DNA of 64,000 nt, from positions 3,410,001-3,474,000 of the forward strand of contig CP036279.1 of assembly GCA_007748055.1 (NCBI GenBank). The letters run 5' to 3'. The translations under genes were made by a program, and so were the position numbers. The stretch is from Kolteria novifilia. Its GTDB lineage: Bacteria; Planctomycetota; Planctomycetia; Kolteriales; Kolteriaceae. The notes under the pieces were generated by a model. The model was not told the DNA's origin and did not search any database. It saw only the letters and a list, made by a program, of their open reading frames with translations. Shown here one piece after another: positions 9,822 to 17,355 of the stretch (positions within the stretch are counted from its first letter, which is position 1; the number at the start of each line of letters is the position of its first letter).

Positions 9822-11543
9822 ATGGACAATCCATCGCTACGCCAGGCTTCGTTGCCAGGACTGTGCCCGATTTCCCACGCGTTAGAGGACATGGCTTCCA
9901 GTGGGAATGAAGAACGAGGAGCCATTTTCACTCGACGCGAGGTAGTCGACTTCGTTCTGGACATCCTTGGGTACTCGGTTACGAAGAGGCTGCACAAGAG
10001 ACGGCTACTCGAGCCGTCTTTCGGGCATGGCGATTTCTTGCTTCGTGCAATCGAAAGACTGTTGCACGCTTGGTCACAAGAGAATGGCGAACGGGACCCC
10101 GATGACCTAGAGAATGCCATACTCGGCATTGAACTACATCAAGCCTCATATGAAACCACTCGCGAGCGAGTAATCGAGAACCTGAAGTCTTCATTTCCTC
10201 AAAGCACCGCAGCACGTCTCGCGGACTGCTGGTTAAAGCAAGGTGATTTCCTTCTCATCGATATTCCTGGCTCTTTTGACTTTGCAGTCGGGAACCCTCC
10301 ATACGTTAGAACTGAGAAGATACCTGACGCCCTCATCCGTGAGTACAGGCGACGCTACCACACCATCTACGACCGAGCAGACTTGTACGTGCCGTTCATA
10401 GAGCGATCACTGTCATTGCTCGCCGACGATGGCCAACTGGGTTTTGTTTGCTCTGACCGCTGGATGAAGAACCGCTACGGTGCGCCGCTACGGCGAATGG
10501 TGGCCGAGGGATTTTTCATGAAGTATTACATCGACATGACGGGGAAAGACGCGTTCCACAGCGATGTCACGGCGTATCCCGCGATTACCGTGATATCCCG
10601 CGAGTCCGAGGGAGTGACGAAGGTGGTCAGCAAAGATGACTTTAGCATGGACGTCTTGCAAGACCTGTCGCGGGAGCTTCTGGAAGACGCTACACCGGTG
10701 GCCCATAACCCCCAAATTAGAACGGCAAGCGGGTTTGCGAATGGCGAATCTCCATGGCTGCTGAGTAGTTGTGAACAACTAGCATTGGTACGCCGTCTCG
10801 AAAGGGATTTCCCCACAATCGAGAACGCTTACTGCCGAGTAGGAATCGGCGTTGCAACAGGCGCGGACAAGGTGTTTATCGGGCCATTCGACGAGCTAGA
10901 TGTCGAAGAGGAGAGGAAGATTCCCTTGGCAACGACACGGGATATAAATTCTGGCCGCGTGTCTTGGACTGGTCTCGGAATTGTTAACCCGTTTGAAGAG
11001 TCCGGGAAGCTAGTTGACCTGAGTGCATATCCGAAGCTTAGGCGCTTCTTTGAACAAAGAAAAGCTGATCTCGTGAATCGCCACGTCGCAAAAAGATCAC
11101 CGAGAAACTGGTACCGCACAATTGACCGGATACATGCCAACCTTGCATCTACGCCAAAACTATTGATACCAGACATCAAAGGCCACGCGTCGATCGTATT
11201 AGAGGACGGTCGGCTCTATCCCCATCACAATCTCTATTTCGTAACTTCGGAAGAGTGGGATCTTGAGGTGTTGTTAGCCATCTTGCGAGCTGGGCTCGCA
11301 TTCCTCTTTGTTTCGCTCTACTCAACAACGATGCGAGGTGGATGCTTTCGTTTCCAAGCCCAGAACCTTCGCAGAATCTGCTTGCCACGTTGGGAGGATG
11401 TGCCACGAGTTGCAAAAACATCGCTAAAAAATGCTATCAAGGAGGGCGACTTGAGTGCTTGCCGAGAGCTGACGGCGACGTTGCTTGGTATGACCGACAA
11501 TGAAAAGCAAGTGTTCAGGGAAGTTACGGCGGAGTTAGTGTGA
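9822..11543 (+). CDS. Type II N6-adenine DNA methyltransferase (PaeR7I/Eco57I-like)
   Basis: Up to 573 residues. Motif I is LLEPSFGHGDFLLRAI (AdoMet binding), and the catalytic motif IV is FAVGNPPYVRTEK, an NPPY of N6-adenine methylases. The order I then IV with a C-terminal recognition half (PDIKGHASIVLEDGRLYPHH) is that of the TaqI/Eco57I N6-adenine class. The stop codon overlaps the start of the neighbouring nuclease by one base, so this should protect the host from it. Predicted target is CTCGAG, by association. The start is uncertain: ATG 9822 has only a distant purine stretch, while ATG 9891, directly before the conserved ERGAIFTRREVVDF segment, has GAGG close by. Codon use and base composition look less G+C-rich than the flanking genes, suggesting transfer. 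Confidence 0.9.
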   Translation: MDNPSLRQASLPGLCPISHALEDMASSGNEERGAIFTRREVVDFVLDILGYSVTKRLHKRRLLEPSFGHGDFLLRAIERLLHAWSQENGERDPDDLENAILGIELHQASYETTRERVIENLKSSFPQSTAARLADCWLKQGDFLLIDIPGSFDFAVGNPPYVRTEKIPDALIREYRRRYHTIYDRADLYVPFIERSLSLLADDGQLGFVCSDRWMKNRYGAPLRRMVAEGFFMKYYIDMTGKDAFHSDVTAYPAITVISRESEGVTKVVSKDDFSMDVLQDLSRELLEDATPVAHNPQIRTASGFANGESPWLLSSCEQLALVRRLERDFPTIENAYCRVGIGVATGADKVFIGPFDELDVEEERKIPLATTRDINSGRVSWTGLGIVNPFEESGKLVDLSAYPKLRRFFEQRKADLVNRHVAKRSPRNWYRTIDRIHANLASTPKLLIPDIKGHASIVLEDGRLYPHHNLYFVTSEEWDLEVLLAILRAGLAFLFVSLYSTTMRGGCFRFQAQNLRRICLPRWEDVPRVAKTSLKNAIKEGDLSACRELTATLLGMTDNEKQVFREVTAELV

Positions 11544-12265
11544 TGTCGATTGATCTTGGCGACTTTGAGGAGAACGTTCGGAATGCTGTGCTTGCGTTTT
11601 GGAATACTCGACAAGAAAGTGCCGCCAAACAGGAAGCGATAGGAAGGTTCGACCAAGGCCAGAGGTCAGGGGTGACTTCTGGAAAGAACATGGACGGATT
11701 CGTTGGGTTCGTTGCCGATATTGTGCAGCGAAATGGAATCGCGGAGGAGTGCATTTATCTTAAACGACGAGTTCTTTCACTCCCAGGGTACTTTCGGCCG
11801 ACCAAGCTTTGGGACATGCTCGTTATTCACAACGATCACCTGGTTGCGGCGTTGGAGTTCAAGAGCCAAGCCGGATCGTTCGGGAACAACTTCAACAATA
11901 GAACTGAAGAGGCGCTCGGAACAGCACTCGACTTGATGACGGCTTTTCGCGAGGGTGCCTTCGGTGACCAACCTCGTCCATTTGTAGGCTGGATGATGTT
12001 GCTCGAAGACGCTCCAAGTTCCAGGAAACCTGTAGGCGACCGTTCTCCGCACTTTCCAGCCTTTCCGGAGTTTGCAATGGCTTCGTATGCCAAACGCTAT
12101 CACATTCTATGTCGCAAAATGATGCAAGAGAACCTCTATGATGCGGCCGCATTATTATTGAGCCCACGTGGGAAGTCCGGCGTCTACTCCGAAATGGACA
12201 CTATGACCAGTCTGAGAACGTTTGCGACACAGCTGGCAGGCCGCGTCGCAGCTGAGGTTGCCTAA
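11543..12265 (+). CDS. Type II restriction endonuclease, PaeR7I/XhoI family
   Basis: 240 residues. The family is recognised from TSGKNMDGFVGFVADIV, from PTKLWDMLVIHNDHLVAALEFKSQ, which fits a PD-(D/E)xK core (Asp of LWDM, Glu and Lys of EFK), and from GSFGNNFNNRTEEALG. Known PaeR7I/XhoI enzymes cut C^TCGAG, so this specificity is inferred by family. ATG 11543 overlaps the methylase TGA (TGATG), with GGAG eight bases upstream; a GTG at 11540 is the alternative. CTCGAG sites occur widely in the surrounding genes (for example near 10010 and 26303), so methylation must be effective. No controller protein or Vsr gene is adjacent. Confidence 0.9.
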   Translation: MSIDLGDFEENVRNAVLAFWNTRQESAAKQEAIGRFDQGQRSGVTSGKNMDGFVGFVADIVQRNGIAEECIYLKRRVLSLPGYFRPTKLWDMLVIHNDHLVAALEFKSQAGSFGNNFNNRTEEALGTALDLMTAFREGAFGDQPRPFVGWMMLLEDAPSSRKPVGDRSPHFPAFPEFAMASYAKRYHILCRKMMQENLYDAAALLLSPRGKSGVYSEMDTMTSLRTFATQLAGRVAAEVA

Positions 12266-12298
12266 ATGGCTCTGAGAGCCCGCTTCCGAGTTAAGGAG

Positions 12299-12317
12299 GG
12301 TGGGTCTTGGTCCCACC
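12299..12317 (+). terminator. Stem-loop after the restriction-modification genes
   Basis: GGTGGG (12299-12304) pairs with CCCACC (12312-12317) around a 7-base loop, 34 bp after the nuclease stop. No U tract follows, so it is only a possible terminator. A smaller hairpin, GGCTC-TGA-GAGCC, sits at 12268-12280. Confidence 0.4.
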
Positions 12318-12664
12318 ATCTTGTTCAGTTGGGAAACTCAAGGCCCTTCGAGGGTTCGTCGGTACCTCCAAGCGGTGGTATAGTCACCAAGGTGAGCTGT
12401 GGAAGCCCGTGACCCAGCGTGCGCTAGTGTAGTGTTTGCGAGTTGAACGAATTTACGTCGCCCGCGACATTGCTTGTTGGGAATGGCAGATCTCGGAATT
12501 CACCCTGTGTTTACCGTGACTCTGCGCAACCGAATACATACGCTTCTGGATGACACAGTACACTAGCGCGACACTGGGCTATGATCTGGCATACCTTCGG
12601 CATGCTGGTCTTCGCGGTCGGAATGGGTGGTGGGGCAAGGCCCGGCCTAGTTGGCTAAAGCGTC
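12318..12664. other. Intergenic region, nothing recognised
   Basis: No reading frame with family resemblance, and no RNA gene seen. It leads into the repeat-rich stretch 12665-12917. Confidence 0.5.
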
Positions 12665-12732
12665 ATCCTGTCCGCATGCCCACGCAGGCGTGATCCTCTC
12701 CGCATGCCCACGCAGGCGTGGGCATGGCACCC
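12665..12732 (+). repeat. Dispersed repeat family 1, two-unit copy
   Basis: Two tandem 28-bp units (12665-12692 and 12693-12720) differ at one base and each contain GCATGCCCACGCAGGCGTG. The second unit continues into GGCATGGCACCC, completing the TGCCCACG...CGTGGGCA hairpin that defines this family at 28651-28681 and 36925-37088. It lies between the restriction-modification genes and a MITE-like element. Confidence 0.8.
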
Positions 12733-12750
12733 AAGGCACTGGTCCTAGTG

Positions 12751-12917
12751 CTAGCAGTCCGTTGATTTAAGCGGGCCAAGGCGAGAACGAGCCATATTGG
12801 CCAAGATCAAGGAGGAAAAACGCAGGCGAATCCGTAGATTCGTCGAGGTTTTTCAACGCCGAGATTGGTCAAAAGAACCGTTCGCAGCCGGCAGCGAATA
12901 GATCAACGGACTGCTAG
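12751..12917. repeat. MITE-like element with 16-bp perfect terminal inverted repeats
   Basis: CTAGCAGTCCGTTGAT (12751-12766) and its exact reverse complement (12902-12917) bound a 167-bp segment without coding capacity. The outermost CTAG at each end could be a 4-bp target duplication, which would fit YTAR-targeting IS5-type elements. A 27/30 match to its right end occurs alone at 40741-40770. The right end overlaps the TAG stop of the methyltransferase remnant. No matching transposase is in the window. Confidence 0.8.
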
Positions 12918-13165
12918 GGTTTGATCGCGTTGACCTGGACGCTGGCGGCGAAGTCGTTGATGTTGTGCTTGCGGATCAGCTCGGCCAACTCCTCGTGCAG
13001 CGTCGCGGCCGAGGGCGAACAACAGTCGCCGCCGTCGACCACCTCCAACGGTGAAGAGGGCTCGCCGAGGGCCGAGGGTGGGGCACAGCAACCGGCTTGG
13101 TTCTCGGCTTTCGCGTAGGCGTTGAGGTCCTTCTTCGTGTCGACGACCTGAAGACCCGCCACTCG
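12914..13165 (-). pseudogene. C-terminal remnant of an arsenite methyltransferase (ArsM-like)
   Basis: About 83 codons reading AGLQVVDTKKDLNAYAKAENQAGCC, then a Cys-Cys pair (GGDCCSP) and ending HNINDFAASVQVNAIKP. This resembles the C-terminal tail of bacterial arsenite methyltransferases (DLN-Y segment, Cys pairs, and ...NDYAASVKVYAVKP-type ends). The methyltransferase core, with its AdoMet motif and the catalytic cysteines, is absent. The frame starts abruptly at about 13165 inside a multicopper-oxidase reading frame, so this is a deletion or recombination product. The TAG stop lies in the inverted end of the adjacent MITE-like element. Family assignment is from memory of the tail pattern and is less certain than the broken state. 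Confidence 0.65.
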
Positions 13166-13878
13166 CCTGCCTTCATCGTGAGGACCGGATTGACTTGGCC
13201 GTTGACGGTGAAAATCTGGTCGTCGTGGTTCTCCCCGTCTTGCGGAATCATCACCTCGCCATCGACGACCCAGGTGTTCTTCAGGATGAGGTGGTTCTGG
13301 ACGAGACCATCGAGTTCACGAATGCCGCCGTCGCCGCGTCCGATCAGCAACATCCCCGAGAGCCCATGGCCGATCTGATCGTTGACGAAGCCGTGGCGAT
13401 GAGGGTGGTACCAATAGGTTCCTTCGGGATGAAACGAAGGGATGTCGAAACTTTGGGTGAACGTTTCTCCCGGCGCGATGTTGAGCAGGACGTTGTCGCC
13501 ATTGCCCAGTGGCGAGGTGTTGACGCCGTGCGGATGCAGGTTGGTCGGTTGCTCGAGCTCGTTGACGATGTTGACGTTGAGGGTGTCGCCAGGATTGACT
13601 TGGAGAATGGGAGGGGCGAACTGATCGTTGTACATCCAAACATTGGATGCGGGCGTGTCGCCGATCATCGCTTCGCCCACTGCTTGGGTCAGGGTGACAT
13701 CGAGGACTCCGTCGACCGCGGCGAGGATCGGCGGCTCCTGGAAGGGGTCCATCGCCGGAACGATCCGGTCGGCCAAGGGTTCGAGCGTGAGCGTTCGCGC
13801 GAGCGAGCGGCCGCGGCGATTGTTCGGAATTCGACATCGAGTCGTTGGCGTCGGTGTCATGGCTGTCTCGATCTCCAT
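13165..13878 (-). pseudogene. 5' half of a second multicopper oxidase
   Basis: About 238 codons from ATG 13878 are closely similar to residues ~20-235 of the full oxidase at 6348-8864. They include LADRIVPAMDPFQEP, the HPHG and YWYHPHRHG copper clusters, and VNGQVNPVLTMKAGEWRVF. After EWRVF the sequence stops resembling any oxidase and another frame becomes the tail of an arsenite methyltransferase. The two C-terminal copper clusters, including the type 1 Cys, are missing, so no active oxidase can be made. If translated, the frame would run out of register to a stop at 12976. Confidence 0.85.
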
Positions 13879-14114
13879 CGATGGCTAGACGATCAAACCG
13901 TTCGGATTGTGATGTTTAGGCAATGTGGGAGGGCGCCCTGGAGCTAGGTTGGACATCCGGCGTGTGAAAAGAAAGGAGGAAGTGAAGAGAATGTGAAGTT
14001 GGTGCACCCGTCGTTGACGGTTCGAGGGGTTCGGAATCGGAGAGGGTGAACGACGCTGTCCGGGCCGCTTCCCGTGCGAGTCGATCGACGCCTGGTTTCG
14101 GCCCAGATAGCGAC
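13879..14114. other. Intergenic, no gene
   Basis: 236 bp between the HDOD gene stop and the start of the truncated oxidase, both minus strand. It probably held the oxidase promoter; no clear elements are seen. Confidence 0.4.
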
Positions 14115-15491
14115 CTAGCCCGGAATCGCTGGCTCGCTCGTGGGCGATTCGCTTTCGCTGTCCGCGGCGGTGGGGGAACTGGCGAGAATCGTGTTGAGCT
14201 GATCCAGCGTCTGCCGCATCTTTGTTTGCGAGGGTTTGGGGGCTCGAAAGAGTTCCGAGGCGACAACGGTGTTGGCGATCCCTTCGTTGAGGGCGGAGAG
14301 GATGTCGTCGCGGTTGGTGCGTCCAAAGGCCTCCATGGCCCGCCGGAATCGGTTGTGGCGAGTTTCGACGTGCCCATCGGCCAAGTCGACGAACGCCTCG
14401 GCCGAACGCATCGCCGCGAGGAACTGCCGATTTCCGTCTGACCAGTGGTCGGCTTGTCCCGAATCGTCGTGATGATTCGCGACCAACCGGAGGATAGGAA
14501 CGGGGAGGCACCAGTTCTCGAGCAAGGCCGCGCCGACGTCGGCATGGGTCAGCCCACGCAAGTAGCCTCGTTCCAGGCTCTCGAGTCGAAGATGTCCCGT
14601 GTGACGGAATCGCCCCAGCATCGACTCGTAAGTCGCGCCGCACGCCTCCACCAACACGAGGATCCCCAACTCCTGAAGCAATCCGAGCAGGTAGGCGGTC
14701 TCGGGTGACACGTTGCCCAGACGCTTCACGAATGCCGAGGCGATGCAGGCGACCATCACCGAGCGCCGTTGATGCCAGGATCGCATGCTGTCGGAGATCT
14801 TTCTGCCAAATTGGAGAAAGGAGTCGTGGGCCCGACAGGAGAGAATCAACGCGAGCGTCGCGCGCGTGCCCAGGAGGTTGATCGCGTCAAACAAGCTGGA
14901 GACGCGGACCGAGAGTCCCATCGCCGGACTGTTGACGAGCGAAAGCAATTGGGCGGCGATCGAGGGATCGACGGAGATGGTCTCGGTCAACTCCGCGATC
15001 GAGATCTCTTCCTCGGAGAGCAGACGGGGGGCGAAGCGGAGAAGGATGTTGGGCGGCGAGTTGGGCAGGGAGACCGAACCGACCAAGCGACGGGCGCGGT
15101 CGCTGATGAATTTGGCGCCGTCGGCGTTGGGATGAGTGAGTGTCAGGATGGTCTCGGCGATCACCGAACCGGAAGTGTTGCTCGGGAGAACGCGATCAAC
15201 GCCGATTTGCTGGGCACGATCCCTCACCTGCGAGATGTCCGGGGAGAGCAAGATGGTCGCGGGCCGCAGCAGTTCGTGGTGAATCTTCTCCAGGATGTCG
15301 ATGCCGCTGAAGAAGCCCTCCAGTTTTTCCTCGACCACGACCGCGTCCATGGCGACTTCCGACATGGAGCGGTGAAGTTGCTCGGCGCTGAAGACCCTTT
15401 CGACCGCGATTTCATCTTCGGGAATACCGTCGACGAATTGTTCCGTGGCTGCCAGGCTTCCGCAAAGGATGATCACATGGGGTCGCTGCAT
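14115..15491 (-). CDS. HDOD-domain signalling protein with N-terminal receiver-like domain
   Basis: 458 residues. Residues 1 to ~115 look like a degenerate receiver domain (HVIILCGSLAATEQF..., VVVEEKLEGFFSGIDILE, ILLSPD); the phosphoacceptor Asp is not clearly conserved. An HDOD domain follows at ~140-340: LPNSPPNILLRFAP, ISVDPSIAAQLLSLVNSP, GLLQELGILVLVEA, and LTHADVGAALLENWCLP with VANHHD. In true HD phosphohydrolases the GLLHDIG position carries catalytic HD; here it is QEL, as is usual for non-catalytic HDOD proteins. Such proteins act in signalling or motility control, but the exact role is unknown. The last ~50 residues are Ser/Pro-rich. ATG 15491 was chosen because AAGGA is positioned upstream. 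Confidence 0.85.
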   Translation of the reverse strand: MQRPHVIILCGSLAATEQFVDGIPEDEIAVERVFSAEQLHRSMSEVAMDAVVVEEKLEGFFSGIDILEKIHHELLRPATILLSPDISQVRDRAQQIGVDRVLPSNTSGSVIAETILTLTHPNADGAKFISDRARRLVGSVSLPNSPPNILLRFAPRLLSEEEISIAELTETISVDPSIAAQLLSLVNSPAMGLSVRVSSLFDAINLLGTRATLALILSCRAHDSFLQFGRKISDSMRSWHQRRSVMVACIASAFVKRLGNVSPETAYLLGLLQELGILVLVEACGATYESMLGRFRHTGHLRLESLERGYLRGLTHADVGAALLENWCLPVPILRLVANHHDDSGQADHWSDGNRQFLAAMRSAEAFVDLADGHVETRHNRFRRAMEAFGRTNRDDILSALNEGIANTVVASELFRAPKPSQTKMRQTLDQLNTILASSPTAADSESESPTSEPAIPG

Positions 15492-15934
15492 CTCCGTTCC
15501 TTCCGTGGATGCGTCTTCGCCCGAGGCTCGGTGTTGCGGAAACAGTAGCTCGCGGGGTGCGTGGCGCCAAACGAGTATCATTCAGAATTCTTACCCTACT
15601 GTTTTTTGCCTAGTCACCGCGCGCGAGGGCCCTCGTCTTTGGGGCGTTGGACGCTTGCCCCGCGGAGAGGAGAGGACGCTACCTACTCGGGGTGACTACA
15701 GCGTTTGCCGGAGGACGACGGCCTCATGGAAACCGGGGCGACTTCGGCGATGGGGCATCACCGACGGATCGTTTCTTGGGAGGAGGGACTCACAAGAAGA
15801 ACGCGTGAACTTCCGAAGCAGACGCAGCCGCCCGCCAGAACGCCGAGGACGCGACGCCAATGGAACGTCGAGGAGGCCGGTGGTTTGCAGGGAGAGACCG
15901 AGAAGGGGAACGGCAAGAACCGACTCTTGAGACG
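15492..15934. other. Intergenic region, no gene supported
   Basis: 443 bp. Short frames on both strands (for example 15705-15995 plus) have no family resemblance or ribosome site. It leads into a dispersed repeat. Confidence 0.5.
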
Positions 15935-16028
15935 AAGCCCAGTGCTTTGTCAGATCCCAAAGTTCGGGTGGCACTGGCTGTTGGTCAGCCAGTGAGAAGT
16001 GATCGTACGTTCCCAACCGGGAAACTAG
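15935..16028 (+). repeat. Dispersed repeat family 2 (CACTGGCTG hairpin), copy A
   Basis: The core hairpin is CACTGGCTG (15972-15980), loop TTGGT, CAGCCAGTG (15986-15994). The copy aligns base for base over about 90 bp with the reverse complement of 38463-38559, sharing AGTGCTTTG, AGTTCGG-TGGCACT, GGTCAGCCAG and AAGTGATCGT. It ends in CTAG (16025-16028). Further, more diverged copies lie at 28511-28560, 28716-28790 and 48877-48950. Confidence 0.8.
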
Positions 16029-16042
16029 TGCATCATCCATTC

Positions 16043-16920
16043 TTAATTTTTGGGGTAGAGTCGGGCCAGTTTGGTGCGTGCTTCGTCGATTTGTAGTTGG
16101 CAGTCGACGCCGCGCTGCTTCTGGTTGGTCTGGTCGGACCAAGCCCCGATTTCGTCTCGTAATTCGTCGAGTTCGCCGACGCGTCGACCGGTCAGACACT
16201 GTCGTGTCATCGCGCTCAGTTCGCATTCGGCGACGTTTAGCCAGCTCCCATGCTTCGGAGTGTAGACGAACGTGATTCGCTTGACATAGGCACGTGCCAC
16301 GGCAGGCTCAAACAACTCGTAGAACGCTCCCTTGGTGTGGGTGTTTAGGTTGTCGAGAACCAGCGTCACTTGCTGGCAATCGGCGTAGCGAGTGTCGAGC
16401 AGTTGCGCGACCTCTTGCGCCCAATCAACCTTGGTGCGTTGCGACCTGGCCGTCGCTTGGCGAAAACCTGAAAGCGGCTCGCTGAACATGAAGATGCTCG
16501 CCGTTCCGTTTCGTTCATACTCGTAATCGACTCGCTTGGGATGGTCCTTGGCAGCTTCAATCGGCTGCCTTGTTTCTTTGATCAGCTGGACCGGTTGCTC
16601 GTCCATGCAAATGACCGGATGGTCTGCATCGTAGGGTCTTTCATAGGTTTCGAGGACTTCCTCCATGCAAGCGACGAACTCAGCGTCGTTCTCGGGGGGG
16701 ATCACCCAATAGTCGATCATACGCTTGGTCATGCGATTTTTTTTAGCGTCTTGCGAACGGTCTCGGGACAAATGGATTCCACTACCTCTAGTTTAACCAA
16801 TTGATCGGCAAGCAGTTGCAGCGTCCACTTGCCGTATCCCTTGGGCGGCTCTCCCAGACGCATGGCGACTAGTCTTGCTTCGGCCTGCCCGTCGAGCTTC
16901 GGCGGAGTCGGGTGGAGAGT
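16043..16920 (-). mobile_element. IS630-family transposase remnant, split in two frames at an A8 run
   Basis: The minus frame 16771-16043 carries a complete DDE catalytic core: MDEQPVQL (first Asp), LVLDNLNTHT (second Asp), and TPKHGSWLNVAECELS (Glu), ending YPKN-stop. The preceding helix-turn-helix part (AMRLGEPPKGYGKWTLQLLADQLVKL..., ETVRKTLKK) is in another frame that stops at 16729. A -1 slip on the A8 run joins them as TLKKN, the usual family sequence. The first ~60-70 residues of a normal IS630 transposase are missing because the frame starts inside integrase-like sequence near 16920. I could not identify terminal inverted repeats. It is either a fusion remnant or a 5'-truncated copy. 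Confidence 0.85.
16737..16744 (-). other. A8 slippery run in the IS630 transposase
   Basis: Eight T on the plus strand are eight A in the coding sense (CGCTAAAAAAAATCGC). The 0 frame ends TLKKIA-stop; after a -1 shift it reads TLKKNRMTKRMIDYW into the catalytic domain. Homopolymer slippage of this kind is known for IS630-type elements, but an inactivating indel or sequencing error would look the same. Confidence 0.6.
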
Positions 16921-16929
16921 TCGTTCGTC

Positions 16930-17080
16930 GCCACTCCGCGATGATCCGAGCGTATTTCTCGTGGCTTTCCTCAGACCCGAAGGGCCCGAGATAGTGGTTC
17001 TTTCCGTTGATGGTGACAACGGCGCAACGACGGGCTTTGTGAAGCCGGTAAGACGGTGGGCCTTTGGTAGTACGTGGCAA
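16930..17080 (-). pseudogene. N-terminal remnant of a planctomycete tyrosine recombinase/integrase
   Basis: From a TTG at 17080 about 50 codons read PPSYRLHKARRCAVVTING-KNHYLGPFGS-ESHEKYARIIAEW, then resemblance ends where IS630 sequence begins. The pattern of Arg/His-rich start followed by VTINGK-HYLGP-GS-ESHE is what I recall at the N-terminus of planctomycete phage-type integrases, before the core-binding domain. The catalytic R-H-R-Y part is absent. It lies 124 bp past the 3' end of tRNA-Glu, the usual place for an integrase next to its attachment site. Confidence 0.6.
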
Positions 17081-17103
17081 AAGAGTCGCGGCCTCCGAGC
17101 CAG

Positions 17104-17131
17104 CGAAAAACGGTACATGTACCGTTTTTCG
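17104..17131. terminator. 28-bp perfect palindrome, probable bidirectional terminator
   Basis: Each 14-base half reads CGAAAAACGGTACA towards the centre, giving a hairpin whose arm ends in a run of U when transcribed on either strand. It lies 73 bp past the 3' end of tRNA-Glu and before the integrase remnant, so termination of the tRNA transcript is the simple reading. Confidence 0.65.
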
Positions 17132-17203
17132 GAGCTTCTCCGCCGCGCCACTCCACGAGGAGGGGGTACGCTAAGTCAAGCGTTCGGAAGGATTCAAGGA
17201 AAG

Positions 17204-17277
17204 TACCCCCTACCGGATTCGAACCGGTGATCTTCTGGCTGAGAACCAGATGTCCTGGGCCACTAGACGAAGGGGGC
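17204..17277 (-). tRNA. tRNA-Glu (anticodon CTC)
   Basis: A cloverleaf can be drawn in full. The acceptor GCCCCCT pairs with AGGGGGT (G-U at the first pair), and the D stem is GTC/GAC. The anticodon stem TCTGG/CCAGA closes the loop TTCTCAG, so the anticodon is CTC. The T arm is ACCGG-TTCGAAT-CCGGT and the discriminator is A. The 3' CCA is not encoded. It decodes GAG. Its 3' end faces an integrase remnant and an IS630 remnant. Confidence 0.95.
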
Positions 17278-17355
17278 CACATCGAATTCGCTATTCTTGG
17301 AATCGGACGCCGAATGTCAACCTAACTTGATGGACTTTTCTCAAGATCGACCCCG

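Noticed and set aside
12976-13162. Reading the oxidase fragment on to the stop at 12976 as one 300-residue protein
   Set aside because: The last ~60 residues are out-of-frame sequence (Arg/Pro/Ser-rich); the other frame there has family-like sequence, so a gene break explains it better.
15696-16226. 176-codon minus frame across the repeat and IS630 end
   Set aside because: It runs through a dispersed repeat and the end of the transposase in another frame; not coding.
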